From assembly GCF_000421705.1 (NCBI RefSeq), contig NZ_ATXN01000003.1, positions 67,001 to 131,000 of the forward strand: DNA of 64,000 bases, given 5' to 3'. The translations under genes were made by a program, and so were the position numbers. The notes under the pieces were generated by a model that was not told where the DNA came from, ran no database searches, and saw only the letters and a list, made by a program, of their open reading frames with translations. Numbering within the stretch: position 1 is the first letter of the stretch; the number at the start of each line of letters is the position of its first letter. This stretch comes from Brevundimonas naejangsanensis DSM 23858 (GTDB taxonomy: Bacteria > Pseudomonadota > Alphaproteobacteria > Caulobacterales > Caulobacteraceae). Of the stretch, positions 6,097 through 14,408 are shown piece by piece.

Positions 6097-8787
6097 ATGA
6101 CCAAGTGGGTGTACGGCTTTGGCGGCGGATCCGCTGACGGCGACGCTTCGATGAAGAATCTTCTCGGCGGCAAGGGGGCGAACCTGGCCGAGATGTCGTC
6201 CCTCGGCCTGCCGGTGCCGCCGGGGTTCACCATCACCACCGAGGTCTGCACCTGGTATTACGCCAATGAAGAGACCTATCCGACCGACCTGACCGATCAG
6301 GTCAAGGCGGCCCTCGCCCACGTCGAGGGCGTGGTGGGCAAGACCTTTGGCGACGCCGCCAACCCCCTGCTGGTCTCGGTGCGCTCGGGCGCCCGCGCCT
6401 CCATGCCGGGCATGATGGATACCGTCCTGAACCTGGGCCTGAACGACCAGACGGTCGAGGGTCTGGCCAAGCTGTCGGGCGACCGTCGCTTCGCCTTCGA
6501 TTCCTATCGCCGCTTCATCACCATGTATTCCAACGTGGTTCTGGGTCTGGGCCACGACTATTTCGAAGAGGTGCTGGACGACCACAAGGATCGTCTGGGC
6601 GTCTCGGTCGACACTGAACTGACCGCCGAGAACTGGGAAAAGGTGGTCGCGGACTACAAGGCCTTGGTCGAGCGCGAACTGGGCAAGCCCTTCCCGCAGG
6701 ATCCCCAGGCCCAGCTGTGGGGCGCTGTCGGCGCCGTGTTCGAAAGCTGGATGAACGACCGGGCGAAATTCTATCGCCGCATGCACGACATCCCCGAAAG
6801 CTGGGGCACGGCCGTCAACGTCCAGTCGATGGTGTTCGGCAACATGGGCGAGACCTCGGCCACCGGCGTCGCCTTCACCCGCAACCCCTCGACGGGCGAG
6901 AACAAGCTGTACGGCGAGTTCCTGATCAACGCCCAGGGCGAGGACGTGGTGGCCGGCATCCGCACGCCGCAGTCGCTGACCAAGGCGGGCCGCGAGGAGA
7001 TGGGCGAAACGGCTCCTTCGATGGAAGAGGCCATGCCTGAGGTCTTCGCCCAGTTCGTCGACGTAGTGGGGCGGCTGGAAAGCCACTACCGCGACATGCA
7101 GGACATCGAGTTCACGGTCGAGCAGGGCCGCCTGTGGATGCTGCAGACCCGCAACGGCAAGCGCACGGCCAAGTCGGCGCTGAAGATCGCCGTGGATCTG
7201 GCTTCGGAAGGCGTCATCTCTCAGGACGAGGCGGTCAGCCGCGTCGAACCGGCGGCGCTGGACCAGTTGCTGCACCCGACGCTGGACCCCAAGGCGGCGC
7301 GCACCGTGGTGGCGGCGGGCCTGCCCGCCTCGCCGGGTGCAGCGACCGGCAAGATCGTCTTCGACGCCGACGAGGCGGAACGTCTGGGCCAGCAGGGCGA
7401 CGCCGTCATCCTGGTCCGCGACGAGACCAGCCCCGAAGACATCCACGGCATGCACGCGGCGCGCGGCATCGTCACGGCGCGCGGCGGCATGACCAGCCAC
7501 GCGGCGGTGGTGGCGCGCGGCATGGGGCGCCCCTGCGTCTCGGGCGCGGGCGAAATCTCGATCGATGAGAAGGCCGGGACCTTCACCGCGCGCGGCCGCA
7601 CCTTCAAGGCGGGCGAGGTCATCACCATCGACGGCGGCAAGGGCGAGGTGCTGGACGGCGCCGTGGCCATGATCGAGCCGGAGCTGACGGGCGATTTCCA
7701 GACCCTGATGGGCTGGGCCGACGGCATCCGCCGCCTGAAGGTCCGCGCCAACGCCGAGACCGCCCTGGACGCCAAGACCGCGCGCGGCTTCGGCGCCGAG
7801 GGCATCGGCCTGTCGCGCACCGAGCACATGTTCTTTGACGACGACCGCATTGCGGCGGTGCGCGAGATGATCCTGGCCGATGATGAGGCGGGCCGTCGCG
7901 CCGCCCTGGCCAAGATCGCGCCGTTCCAGAAGGCCGATTTTATCGAACTCTTCGCGATCATGAGCGGTCTGCCGGTGACCGTGCGTCTGCTGGACCCGCC
8001 GCTGCACGAGTTCATCCCGCACACCGAGGCTGAAATCGACGCCCTGGCCGCGCATCAGGGGCTGGACGCGGCCAAGCTGAAGCGTCGGGCCAAGGAGCTT
8101 CAGGAAACCAACCCCATGCTAGGCCATCGCGGCTGTCGCCTGGGCGTGGCCTATCCGGAAATCTATGAAATGCAGGTCCGCGCCATCCTTGAGGCGGCGC
8201 TGCAGGTGAAGGCGTCCACCGGCGTCGCCCCGATCCCGGAGATCATGCACCCGCTGGTCGCCCTGGGTCTGGAGATGAAATATCTGCGCGAGCTGACCGA
8301 CCGCACGGCCAAGGCCGTCTTTGTCGAGGCGGGCGACAGCGTGGACTATCTGGTCGGCACCATGGTCGAACTGCCGCGTGCGGCCCTGCGCGCCGCCGAT
8401 CTGGCCGAGCATGCTGAATTCTTCAGCTTCGGCACTAACGACCTGACCCAGACGACCTTCGGCATCAGCCGCGACGATTCCGGCCGCTTCTTGCAGGTCT
8501 ATCTCGACAAGGGCATCTTCGAGAACGACCCCTTCGTTCGTCTGGACCAGAACGGCGTAGGCGACCTGATCCGCATCGCCGAGGAGCGCGGTCGCGCGGC
8601 CAAGCCGGGCATGAAGATGGGCATCTGCGGCGAACATGGCGGCGACCCGTCGTCCATCGCCTTCTGTGAAGAGGTGGGGCTGGACTACGTCTCCTGCTCG
8701 CCCTACCGCGTGCCGATCGCCCGTCTGGCGGCGGCGCAGGCGGCGCTGGCCGCCCGTTCGGGCGTAGAGCGCGAGAAGGACCGCTAA
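6097..8787 (+). CDS. ppdK: Pyruvate, phosphate dikinase
   Basis: 896 aa cytoplasmic enzyme interconverting pyruvate + ATP + Pi and PEP + AMP + PPi. It has the full set of domains: the N-terminal ATP-grasp domain (GGKGANLAEM, then VSVRSGARASMPGMMDT), the swivelling phosphohistidine domain with GGMTSHAAVVARGMG (catalytic His about residue 468), and the C-terminal PEP/pyruvate barrel (TNDLTQTTFG, and GICGEHGGDPSS with the catalytic Cys about residue 844). The start at 6097 gives the conserved MTKWVYGFGGG beginning and has AGGA eight bases upstream; the longer in-frame extension looks like non-coding leader. A strong terminator follows. With the pckG gene at the right edge of the window it fits PEP/pyruvate node metabolism. 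Confidence 0.97.
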   Translation: MTKWVYGFGGGSADGDASMKNLLGGKGANLAEMSSLGLPVPPGFTITTEVCTWYYANEETYPTDLTDQVKAALAHVEGVVGKTFGDAANPLLVSVRSGARASMPGMMDTVLNLGLNDQTVEGLAKLSGDRRFAFDSYRRFITMYSNVVLGLGHDYFEEVLDDHKDRLGVSVDTELTAENWEKVVADYKALVERELGKPFPQDPQAQLWGAVGAVFESWMNDRAKFYRRMHDIPESWGTAVNVQSMVFGNMGETSATGVAFTRNPSTGENKLYGEFLINAQGEDVVAGIRTPQSLTKAGREEMGETAPSMEEAMPEVFAQFVDVVGRLESHYRDMQDIEFTVEQGRLWMLQTRNGKRTAKSALKIAVDLASEGVISQDEAVSRVEPAALDQLLHPTLDPKAARTVVAAGLPASPGAATGKIVFDADEAERLGQQGDAVILVRDETSPEDIHGMHAARGIVTARGGMTSHAAVVARGMGRPCVSGAGEISIDEKAGTFTARGRTFKAGEVITIDGGKGEVLDGAVAMIEPELTGDFQTLMGWADGIRRLKVRANAETALDAKTARGFGAEGIGLSRTEHMFFDDDRIAAVREMILADDEAGRRAALAKIAPFQKADFIELFAIMSGLPVTVRLLDPPLHEFIPHTEAEIDALAAHQGLDAAKLKRRAKELQETNPMLGHRGCRLGVAYPEIYEMQVRAILEAALQVKASTGVAPIPEIMHPLVALGLEMKYLRELTDRTAKAVFVEAGDSVDYLVGTMVELPRAALRAADLAEHAEFFSFGTNDLTQTTFGISRDDSGRFLQVYLDKGIFENDPFVRLDQNGVGDLIRIAEERGRAAKPGMKMGICGEHGGDPSSIAFCEEVGLDYVSCSPYRVPIARLAAAQAALAARSGVEREKDR

Positions 8788-8815
8788 GGTCGGCTCTCAA
8801 AATCGATAAGGAAAG

Positions 8816-8840
8816 GGCGATCCGAAAGGGTCGCCTTTTT
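8816..8840 (+). terminator. Rho-independent terminator of ppdK
   Basis: An 8-bp stem (GGCGATCC / GGGTCGCC, one G-T pair) closed by a GAAA tetraloop and followed by TTTTT, 29 bp after the ppdK stop. Confidence 0.9.
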
Positions 8841-9007
8841 CTTGTCTTATAATAGTCGCTCTTGAAGGAACGTCGTGTGTGCTTCCGATTGCACAGTCAT
8901 CGACTTCTTCATGAAGCATAAGGAACGTCTGCGGGCGTGCGAGCTTTGTTTCTCCGCAAGGTGGTCAGGCCAGTCCTGCTCATCGCAATAAGGAGTGATT
9001 GAAGCTC

Positions 9008-9541
9008 ATGCGTAATGTTATTCTCGCCGCCGCCGCGCTGTCTGTATTCGCCCTGCCGGCTGCGGCCCAGGTCATGCAGCCGGGCGGCCCCACCTATTAT
9101 GGTACGCTCGGCTATTCGCAACTGGACCATTCAGATGGGGACCTGGGCGCGGTGACCGGTCGTCTGGGCGCCAAGTTCAACCCTTATTTCGGCGTTGAGG
9201 GCGAGGGCTCGATCGGGGTGAAGGACCACGACTTCACCGTCGCCGGCGCCAAGGGCAAGATCAAGCACGACTACGATCTGGCCGCCTATGCGGTCGGCAC
9301 GCTGCCGGTTACGCCCAACTTTGAACTGTTTGCGCGCGGCGGTTACGGCACGACCCGCATCAAGGGCGAACTGGCCGGTTTTGAGAGCAAGGCCGACGGT
9401 GAAAGCTGGAATTACGGCGTCGGCGCCAACTACTACTTCGACGCTCAGAACGGCCTGCGCGGCGATTGGACCCGCCGTGACTTCACCGACGATGGGGGCG
9501 AGGTGGATGTTTATTCGGTCAACTACGTCCGTCGCTTCTAA
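9008..9541 (+). CDS. Outer-membrane beta-barrel protein, paralog 1
   Basis: 177 aa OmpX/opacity-like barrel (OMP_b-brl type). The signal peptide MRNVILAAAALSVFALPAAA precedes alternating strands such as GTLGYSQLDH, LGAVTGRLGAKF, FELFARGGYG and NYGVGANYYF. The chain ends in VNYVRRF, with the terminal aromatic residue used by the BAM machinery. A TTG at 8999 could add three residues, but the ATG at 9008 aligns exactly with the start of the next paralog and is better spaced from AAGGAG. About half the residues are shared with the next gene, most strongly in the C-terminal half, so they are a tandem duplication. Substrate unknown; probably a general surface protein. Confidence 0.85.
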   Translation: MRNVILAAAALSVFALPAAAQVMQPGGPTYYGTLGYSQLDHSDGDLGAVTGRLGAKFNPYFGVEGEGSIGVKDHDFTVAGAKGKIKHDYDLAAYAVGTLPVTPNFELFARGGYGTTRIKGELAGFESKADGESWNYGVGANYYFDAQNGLRGDWTRRDFTDDGGEVDVYSVNYVRRF

Positions 9542-9562
9542 GCCGACTTAAGCGAACGGATC

Positions 9563-9601
9563 GGGCGCGCTTCTCGGCGGAGCGCGCCCTTCTTTTTTTT
9601 T
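9563..9601 (+). terminator. Rho-independent terminator of beta-barrel paralog 1
   Basis: Perfect 8-bp stem GGGCGCGC / GCGCGCCC with an 11-nt loop, followed by TTC and nine T residues, so the two paralogs are probably transcribed separately. Confidence 0.9.
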
Positions 9602-9756
9602 GAGATCTAGATGTAACACTGTATGTGTCGTTATTGCATCACAGGGCTATGTCTTTGATATTCGGCATGGAACTATAGGTCCTGCCTACCCATTTATCCC
9701 TGTGTTGGATGGGGCATGTGATCACAGAAGTCACATCATCTAAGGAGTATGAAATA

Positions 9757-10284
9757 ATGCGTAACGTTCTTCTCGCCGCCGCCGCTATGTCTGTTCTTGC
9801 CGTTCCGGCGTTTGCTCAATCGAATCCTGAGCCGCGCGGTTATGGATCGCTGGGTTACACGCATATGGAAGGCGACGCAGCCCAGACCGGCGCCGTCAGC
9901 GGGCGCCTGGGCGTCGACCTGAACCGCTACCTCGCCGTCGAGACGGAAGTCGGGGTAGGGGTCAAGGATAAGGACATCACCGTCGCCGGCGTCGATGGCC
10001 AGATCAAGCATGAGTGGGACGCCGCCGGTTATGTCGTCGGCAAATACCCGATCGGCGACAAGCTGGAACTGTTCGCTCGCGGCGGCTACGGCCACACTGA
10101 GCTGAAGCAGGAACTGGCGGGCGCCGAGACCAAGGTCGGCGGCGACAGCTGGAACTATGGCGTCGGCGCCAACTACTATCTGGACGGCGTGAACGGCGTC
10201 CGTGCCGACTGGACCCGTCGTGACTTCCGCGACGACCGCGGCGAGGCTGACGCCTATTCGGTCAGCTACATCCGTCGCTTCTAG
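9757..10284 (+). CDS. Outer-membrane beta-barrel protein, paralog 2
   Basis: 175 aa barrel paralogous to the preceding gene. It has signal peptide MRNVLLAAAAMSVLAVPAFA and strands aligning almost one to one with paralog 1 (GSLGYTHMEG, TGAVSGRLGVDL, LELFARGGYG, NYGVGANYYL). The C-terminus is VSYIRRF. The start at 9757 has AAGGAG nine bases upstream; an in-frame ATG 48 bp earlier lacks both a ribosome site and a signal peptide. A 215-bp spacer holding a terminator and its own upstream region separates it from paralog 1, suggesting independent regulation of two versions of one surface protein. A palindrome-rich spacer follows. Confidence 0.85.
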   Translation: MRNVLLAAAAMSVLAVPAFAQSNPEPRGYGSLGYTHMEGDAAQTGAVSGRLGVDLNRYLAVETEVGVGVKDKDITVAGVDGQIKHEWDAAGYVVGKYPIGDKLELFARGGYGHTELKQELAGAETKVGGDSWNYGVGANYYLDGVNGVRADWTRRDFRDDRGEADAYSVSYIRRF

Positions 10285-10332
10285 AGCGAAATCGGTTCAC
10301 ATGCGATCGCATGTGAACCCAGATATTCGCTC
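10284..10332. repeat. Nested palindrome, intergenic mosaic-type repeat, part 1
   Basis: A perfect 26-bp palindrome at 10294-10319 (half GGTTCACATGCGA) is flanked by a second pair of arms, GAGCGAA at 10284-10290 and TTCGCTC at 10326-10332. It begins at the stop codon of paralog 2 and has no U-tract. Confidence 0.8.
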
Positions 10333-10346
10333 AAGTGATTGATCTG

Positions 10347-10394
10347 GACCATTGATCTGAGTTCGGATTGATTCCATCCGAACCGATAATGGTC
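10347..10394. repeat. Nested palindrome, intergenic mosaic-type repeat, part 2
   Basis: Outer arms GACCATT (10347-10353) and AATGGTC (10388-10394) enclose inner arms GTTCGGAT (10361-10368) and ATCCGAAC (10376-10383). This gives a second two-tier stem-loop 15 bp after the first. Confidence 0.75.
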
Positions 10395-10421
10395 TAAGCG
10401 CGGATAGTCTGAAATGACGAA

Positions 10422-10449
10422 GGCCCGCTCCATCGGAGCGGGCCTTTTT
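10422..10449 (+). terminator. Rho-independent terminator
   Basis: Perfect 10-bp stem GGCCCGCTCC / GGAGCGGGCC with a 3-nt loop followed by TTTTT. It would end plus-strand transcription through the palindromic spacer. Confidence 0.9.
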
Positions 10450-10470
10450 CGTTGACTGAAACCTTATGGG

Positions 10471-10737
10471 TCAGGCGACGTCGGGCGCCAGAGCCCAGCG
10501 CAGGGACCCTTCGCCGAAGGGGCGGATGAAGAAGTCGCGATAGCGTTCAAACACCTCGATGATCTTCATCTTGAGGTCCTGAGTCACCGACTCGCCGCGT
10601 TGGCGCTTCAACGCCGCGACGCAGTTGATGACTATATCCTGATGGGCGGAACCGCCCATGCGTTGCAACACCGTGGCCACGTCGTGCGCCAGCGGATCAC
10701 TGAGTTTTTCAGCCCAAGGCAAAGCTGTCTGAGTCAT
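10471..10737 (-). CDS. Conserved-looking hypothetical protein
   Basis: 88 aa, starting MTQTALPWAEKLSDPLAHDV. It is soluble, mostly helical and mildly charged, with one Cys (IVINCVAAL) and no signal peptide or membrane segment. The start at 10737 is chosen because a G-rich ribosome site lies upstream; the longer in-frame version begins with low-quality sequence (NANRN-like). The pattern KIIEVFERYRDFFIRPFGEG looks like a small conserved domain, but I do not recognise the family. It is a single gene between a terminator and the KAS III-like gene. Confidence 0.6.
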   Translation of the reverse strand: MTQTALPWAEKLSDPLAHDVATVLQRMGGSAHQDIVINCVAALKRQRGESVTQDLKMKIIEVFERYRDFFIRPFGEGSLRWALAPDVA

Positions 10738-10835
10738 TCGGGCATCGTCCCCCCTGTTTCTCGACGCGTTACGGTTTGCAAAATTTTCCGAACAGTGCAA
10801 GCGCCGCCGGAAATAATGATTCCCGAACGACTGAA

Positions 10836-11981
10836 TCAGGGGCGCTTTTGCACAAAAACCGTGCCCGCCGAATAACCTGCGCCGAAGCTGCAGATCAGAC
10901 CCGTATCGCCCGGCGCGAAGCCCTCGTGGTGCAGATGGAAGGCGATGATCGACCCGGCCGAGGAGGTGTTGGCGTAGTCGTCCAGGATGATGACGTTCTC
11001 GCCGGGCTCAGGCTCGCGACCCAGCACCTTCCTGCCGATCAGGGTGTTCATGTTGATGTTGGCCTGGTGCAGCCACAGACGCTTCAGTCCGTGCGGGTCC
11101 AGGCTCAGTTCGGCGGCGTGGTCCAGGATCATCTCCGACACCATCGGCACCACCTCCTTGAACACCTTGCGACCCTGCTGGACGAACATCTTGTCGCTCA
11201 GGCCGTCGGACGAGACGGGCTCATGCCCGTCGGTCGGCAGGGCGGCGCGGTTCAGAAAGCCGAAATTGTTGCGGATGTTGTTCGAGAAGCTGGTCTGCAG
11301 CTTCGTGCCCAGAATGTCCCAGCCGCCCGGCCCGGCCTGATCCTCGGCCTCGATGATGACGGCCGTGGCGACGTCGCCGAAGATGAAGTGGCTGTCGCGA
11401 TCCTTGAAGTTCAGGTGCGCCGAGCAGATTTCTGGGTTCACCATCAGCACGGCCTTGACCGAGCCCGAGGCCACGAAGTCCGCCGCCGTCTTGATGCCGA
11501 AGGTGGCCGAGCTGCACGCAACGTTCATGTCGAAGGCGAAGCCCTCAATGCCCAGCGCCTGCTGCACCTCAATGGCCATGGCGGGGTAGGGGCGCTGCAT
11601 GTTCGACGCGGCGCAGATGACGGCGCCGATCTCGCTGACCGGCTTGCCCCAGGCCTTGATGGCGTCTTGCGCGGCCTTCACCGCCATTTCGGCCAGGATC
11701 GACAGCTCGTCGTCGCCGCGCGCGGGCAGATTGGGCAGCATCCGCTCGGGGTCGATGATGCCCGACTTGTCCATGACGTAGCGCGCCTTGATGCCCGAGG
11801 CCTTCTCGATGAAGGCTTCGGACGAGGGCGTCTTGGCCTCGACCTCTCCGGCGGCGATGGCCTGCGCGTTGGCCGCGTTCCAGCCTTCCGCCCACGCGTT
11901 GTAGGCGCCGACCAGCTCCTCGTTCGAGATCGACTGTTCCGGCGTGAACAGGCCGGTGGCGGAGATGACGGCTTTTTGCAC
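10836..11981 (-). CDS. Beta-ketoacyl-ACP synthase III family protein, long form
   Basis: 381 aa thiolase-fold condensing enzyme of the FabH/KAS III group. The catalytic triad is visible: Cys156 in NVACSSATFG, His305 in LWLHQANINM, and Asn338 in DYANTSSAG. It is longer than housekeeping FabH (about 320 aa) because of an insert around residues 25-60 (NAWAEGWNAANAQAIAAG). That suggests a specialised KAS III with a different acyl donor rather than the initiating FabH of fatty-acid synthesis. The start is taken as GTG at 11981 (VQKAVISATGLFTP), with AGGGA upstream. It stands alone between a hypothetical gene and kpsC, so the pathway cannot be read from context. Confidence 0.85.
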   Translation of the reverse strand: MQKAVISATGLFTPEQSISNEELVGAYNAWAEGWNAANAQAIAAGEVEAKTPSSEAFIEKASGIKARYVMDKSGIIDPERMLPNLPARGDDELSILAEMAVKAAQDAIKAWGKPVSEIGAVICAASNMQRPYPAMAIEVQQALGIEGFAFDMNVACSSATFGIKTAADFVASGSVKAVLMVNPEICSAHLNFKDRDSHFIFGDVATAVIIEAEDQAGPGGWDILGTKLQTSFSNNIRNNFGFLNRAALPTDGHEPVSSDGLSDKMFVQQGRKVFKEVVPMVSEMILDHAAELSLDPHGLKRLWLHQANINMNTLIGRKVLGREPEPGENVIILDDYANTSSAGSIIAFHLHHEGFAPGDTGLICSFGAGYSAGTVFVQKRP

Positions 11982-12130
11982 TGTATGGTTCCCTGACGCT
12001 CGGCGCGCGGCGCCTCGCTGCATGAGGGAACATGGAGTCCCCGACGCTCGACAAGCCTTATGTCGGCGCCTCGCGGCGAAGTTCGGGCGCCTCGCGGGCC
12101 GGACTCAGTCCGTTGCGATGACGAACTTCC

Positions 12131-14194
12131 TCAATAAGCTGGGGGAAGGCTGCGGTCGAGACTGGCCTTTATGCCCCGCCACCAGCGATTGATCCGGCCG
12201 CGCGGCGGGGCGGGCAGGGGATGGTCGCGCGCGGCGATCAGGGCCTCGACCAGATCCTCGGCCTCGCACGGCCAGCCGTCCGGCGTGACATAGACCGGAT
12301 AGCCGATCAGGGCGGCGTGGATGACGCTTTGCAGACTGGCGCGGCGGGTGCGGCGCTCGAACGTCAGCCGGTCGTCGGTCAGGCCCCATCCGGCATAGAA
12401 GGGGCGGCCATAGACGCTGACCGGCTTGCCTCGCATCAGGGCCTCGAACCCGGTCAGGGAGGTCAGGGTGGCCAGCCGGTCGCAGGCGTTCAGGCAGTCG
12501 ATGATGTCCAGATCGTCGGCCGAGGCGTCGACCTCCTCCATCGCCGCATGGTCCAGCAGGCCGGGCCGGTTGCCCGCAGTCACGTCCGGGTGGTTGCGAT
12601 AGATCAGGAAGGCGTCGGGATGATCCGCCCGCGCCGCCTTCACCAGACCCGAGTTGGTGCGAAGGTCCGGTCCGCAGCCCATCATGATCGAGCGGTCGTT
12701 CTCGACCTGGCCCACGACCAGCAGGATGGGCTTGTCGGTCGGCCAGTGCGCCGGGACGCCCGCGCCCTTCAGATTGTATTTCGACAGGCCCGCATCGACC
12801 ACGCGGGCGCGAAGGGCCTCGGCCCGCGCGATCTGATCCGGCGACGGCTCGCCCGCCTTGATCAGGCTTTCCAGACGGCTGGGGCGGGTCGGGTCATAAT
12901 AGACGCCCTGATCATCCAGCGCGACCGACAGGGCGCCGAAGAAGTCGGACCCCAGCCCGCGCGAGCGGATGAAGCCATCCTCCATCCGCACGACCGGCCC
13001 TTCGAAGGCGTCGGCGGCGGCGCGGATCTGCGGCGTCTCCTTGCCGGCCCACCAGATCAGCCTGCCGCCCGTCGCCCGCGCATGGGCGACGGCGGCGGAG
13101 GAGCGCCAGAAATAGCGGACACGGCCCTTGGGCGAGTTGAGCAGGCGGCGCACCGGCGGCCGCTTGGCCGGGGCGAAGCCGACGGCGGCGAAGGCGCCCG
13201 CCAGCCGGTCGGCCCGGTCGCGCAGGGCGATCAGCCGCTCCAGCGCCTGTTCCGCCTCGCACCGCTGGCCCGTCACCGGATCGACATAGCGGGTGTAGGC
13301 GATCAGAGCCGCCGCCGCGATCTGCTCCAGATCGCGCGCGACGCCGCGCCGCCGGGTCTGGACCGCGTCCGTCGTCAGGCCCCAGCCGGAATAGAAGGGC
13401 GCGCCGAAGCAGCGCACCGGCAGGCCGCGCAACAGCGCCTCGAACCCCAGCGCCGAGGTCACGACATAGACCGCGTCCACCGCCGCCAGCAGGTCGGCGG
13501 GCCGCACGTCGGTGTCGATCAGGGTGACGCCCTGAAGCTGGTCCGCCGGGATGCAGCCCTGCTTGCGTCCCGCCGCCACGGCGGGGTGGCGCTTGACGAT
13601 CAACTGGGCGTCCGGCTCGTCGCGCCGGGCGGTCGCCAGCATCTCCGAGAAGCTGGTCTCGGTCGCCAGTCCATAGCCGATGGAGGCGTCACCGAAGGTC
13701 TGGTCCACGATCAGCACCCGGCGGCCCGGTTTCAGCAGATCTGCATCCAGCGGCCCGCCCATATTGGTCTTGGACACGCCAGAGGCGACGATGCGGTTGA
13801 TCAGGCCCCGCGCGCGGGTCTTCATGGCGGCGTCGCACCAGTCTGGGGCTGTGTCGATCAGCTGTTCCAGCCGACTGGGCCGGGTCGCGTCGTAATAGAC
13901 GCCCAGATCATCGACGATCAGGCTGAGGCTGGTCGCTCCGCTCTCGCCGATCCCGACCGAGCGCAGGAAGCCGTCCTCCAACGCGACATAGGGTTTGTCG
14001 TGCTTCGCCGCCCAACGTCGACCCGCCTCCGCCGTTGGCTTCATGCCCCAGCCGAGGACGGCCTCGATTGACGATCCGGGCAGGGCGGACAGGTCGTAAT
14101 CGGGCAGGAAGGCGGATAGGAACGGCACCTTCAACACCCCCGGCGCACAGACCCAGGCGCGGGTTTTCGACAGGGGCGGAAGCGGTGCGGTCAT
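12131..14194 (-). CDS. kpsC: KpsC-type capsule polysaccharide biosynthesis protein (Kdo transferase)
   Basis: 687 aa cytoplasmic protein with two homologous halves, as in KpsC. Each half carries the same signature: DGFLRSVGIG then DDLGVYYDATRPSRLE in the N-terminal copy, DGFIRSRGLG then DDQGVYYDPTRPSRLE in the C-terminal copy. Both halves end with a FYSGWG/FYAGWG block (RCFGAPFYSGWGLT and SVYGRPFYAGWGLT). In characterised KpsC the two domains are retaining beta-Kdo transferases that build the Kdo linker on phosphatidylglycerol for group 2 capsules. No kpsS, kpsM or kpsT lies beside it, so it is an isolated copy. Whether the strain makes a capsule is not shown. Confidence 0.9.
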   Translation of the reverse strand: MTAPLPPLSKTRAWVCAPGVLKVPFLSAFLPDYDLSALPGSSIEAVLGWGMKPTAEAGRRWAAKHDKPYVALEDGFLRSVGIGESGATSLSLIVDDLGVYYDATRPSRLEQLIDTAPDWCDAAMKTRARGLINRIVASGVSKTNMGGPLDADLLKPGRRVLIVDQTFGDASIGYGLATETSFSEMLATARRDEPDAQLIVKRHPAVAAGRKQGCIPADQLQGVTLIDTDVRPADLLAAVDAVYVVTSALGFEALLRGLPVRCFGAPFYSGWGLTTDAVQTRRRGVARDLEQIAAAALIAYTRYVDPVTGQRCEAEQALERLIALRDRADRLAGAFAAVGFAPAKRPPVRRLLNSPKGRVRYFWRSSAAVAHARATGGRLIWWAGKETPQIRAAADAFEGPVVRMEDGFIRSRGLGSDFFGALSVALDDQGVYYDPTRPSRLESLIKAGEPSPDQIARAEALRARVVDAGLSKYNLKGAGVPAHWPTDKPILLVVGQVENDRSIMMGCGPDLRTNSGLVKAARADHPDAFLIYRNHPDVTAGNRPGLLDHAAMEEVDASADDLDIIDCLNACDRLATLTSLTGFEALMRGKPVSVYGRPFYAGWGLTDDRLTFERRTRRASLQSVIHAALIGYPVYVTPDGWPCEAEDLVEALIAARDHPLPAPPRGRINRWWRGIKASLDRSLPPAY

Positions 14195-14240
14195 GGAGCC
14201 GTGTCTAAGGTCTGTCGCGGGAAGGCGCCACCCCGCTCTT

Positions 14241-14407
14241 CCTTCTCCCCTTGTGGGAGAAGGTGGCAGGCGGAGCCTGACGGATGAGGAGTGTGAGCGC
14301 GCCCTATCCGAAATGTTTCCCAGCGAAGTCGCTAATCATCTGCCCTCGCGCCGACACCCCTCATCCGAGCGCCTCCGGCGCCCACCTTCTCCCTCAAGGG
14401 GAGAAGG
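14241..14407. repeat. 167-bp intergenic inverted repeat, copy 1
   Basis: The terminal arms of 25 bp (14241-14265 and 14383-14407) match at 24 of 25 positions in inverted orientation. Each arm is itself a hairpin (CCTTCTCCCC / GGGAGAAGG type). Inner arms CGGATGAGG (14281-14289) and CCTCATCCG (14359-14367) also pair. The element ends one base before the stop codon of the CoA-lyase gene. It resembles the elements at 46891 and 52992 in design. Confidence 0.8.
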
Positions 14408-14408
14408 G

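Noticed and set aside
5950-8055. Long open frame (about 700 codons) antisense to ppdK
   Set aside because: It is a shadow of the strongly conserved ppdK frame in GC-rich DNA; its product is His/Arg/Gln-rich low-complexity with no recognisable motif.
12060-12100. Direct repeat GGCGCCTCGCG twice, upstream of the KAS III-like gene's start
   Set aside because: Short, GC-only and likely chance at this base composition; no further copies nearby.
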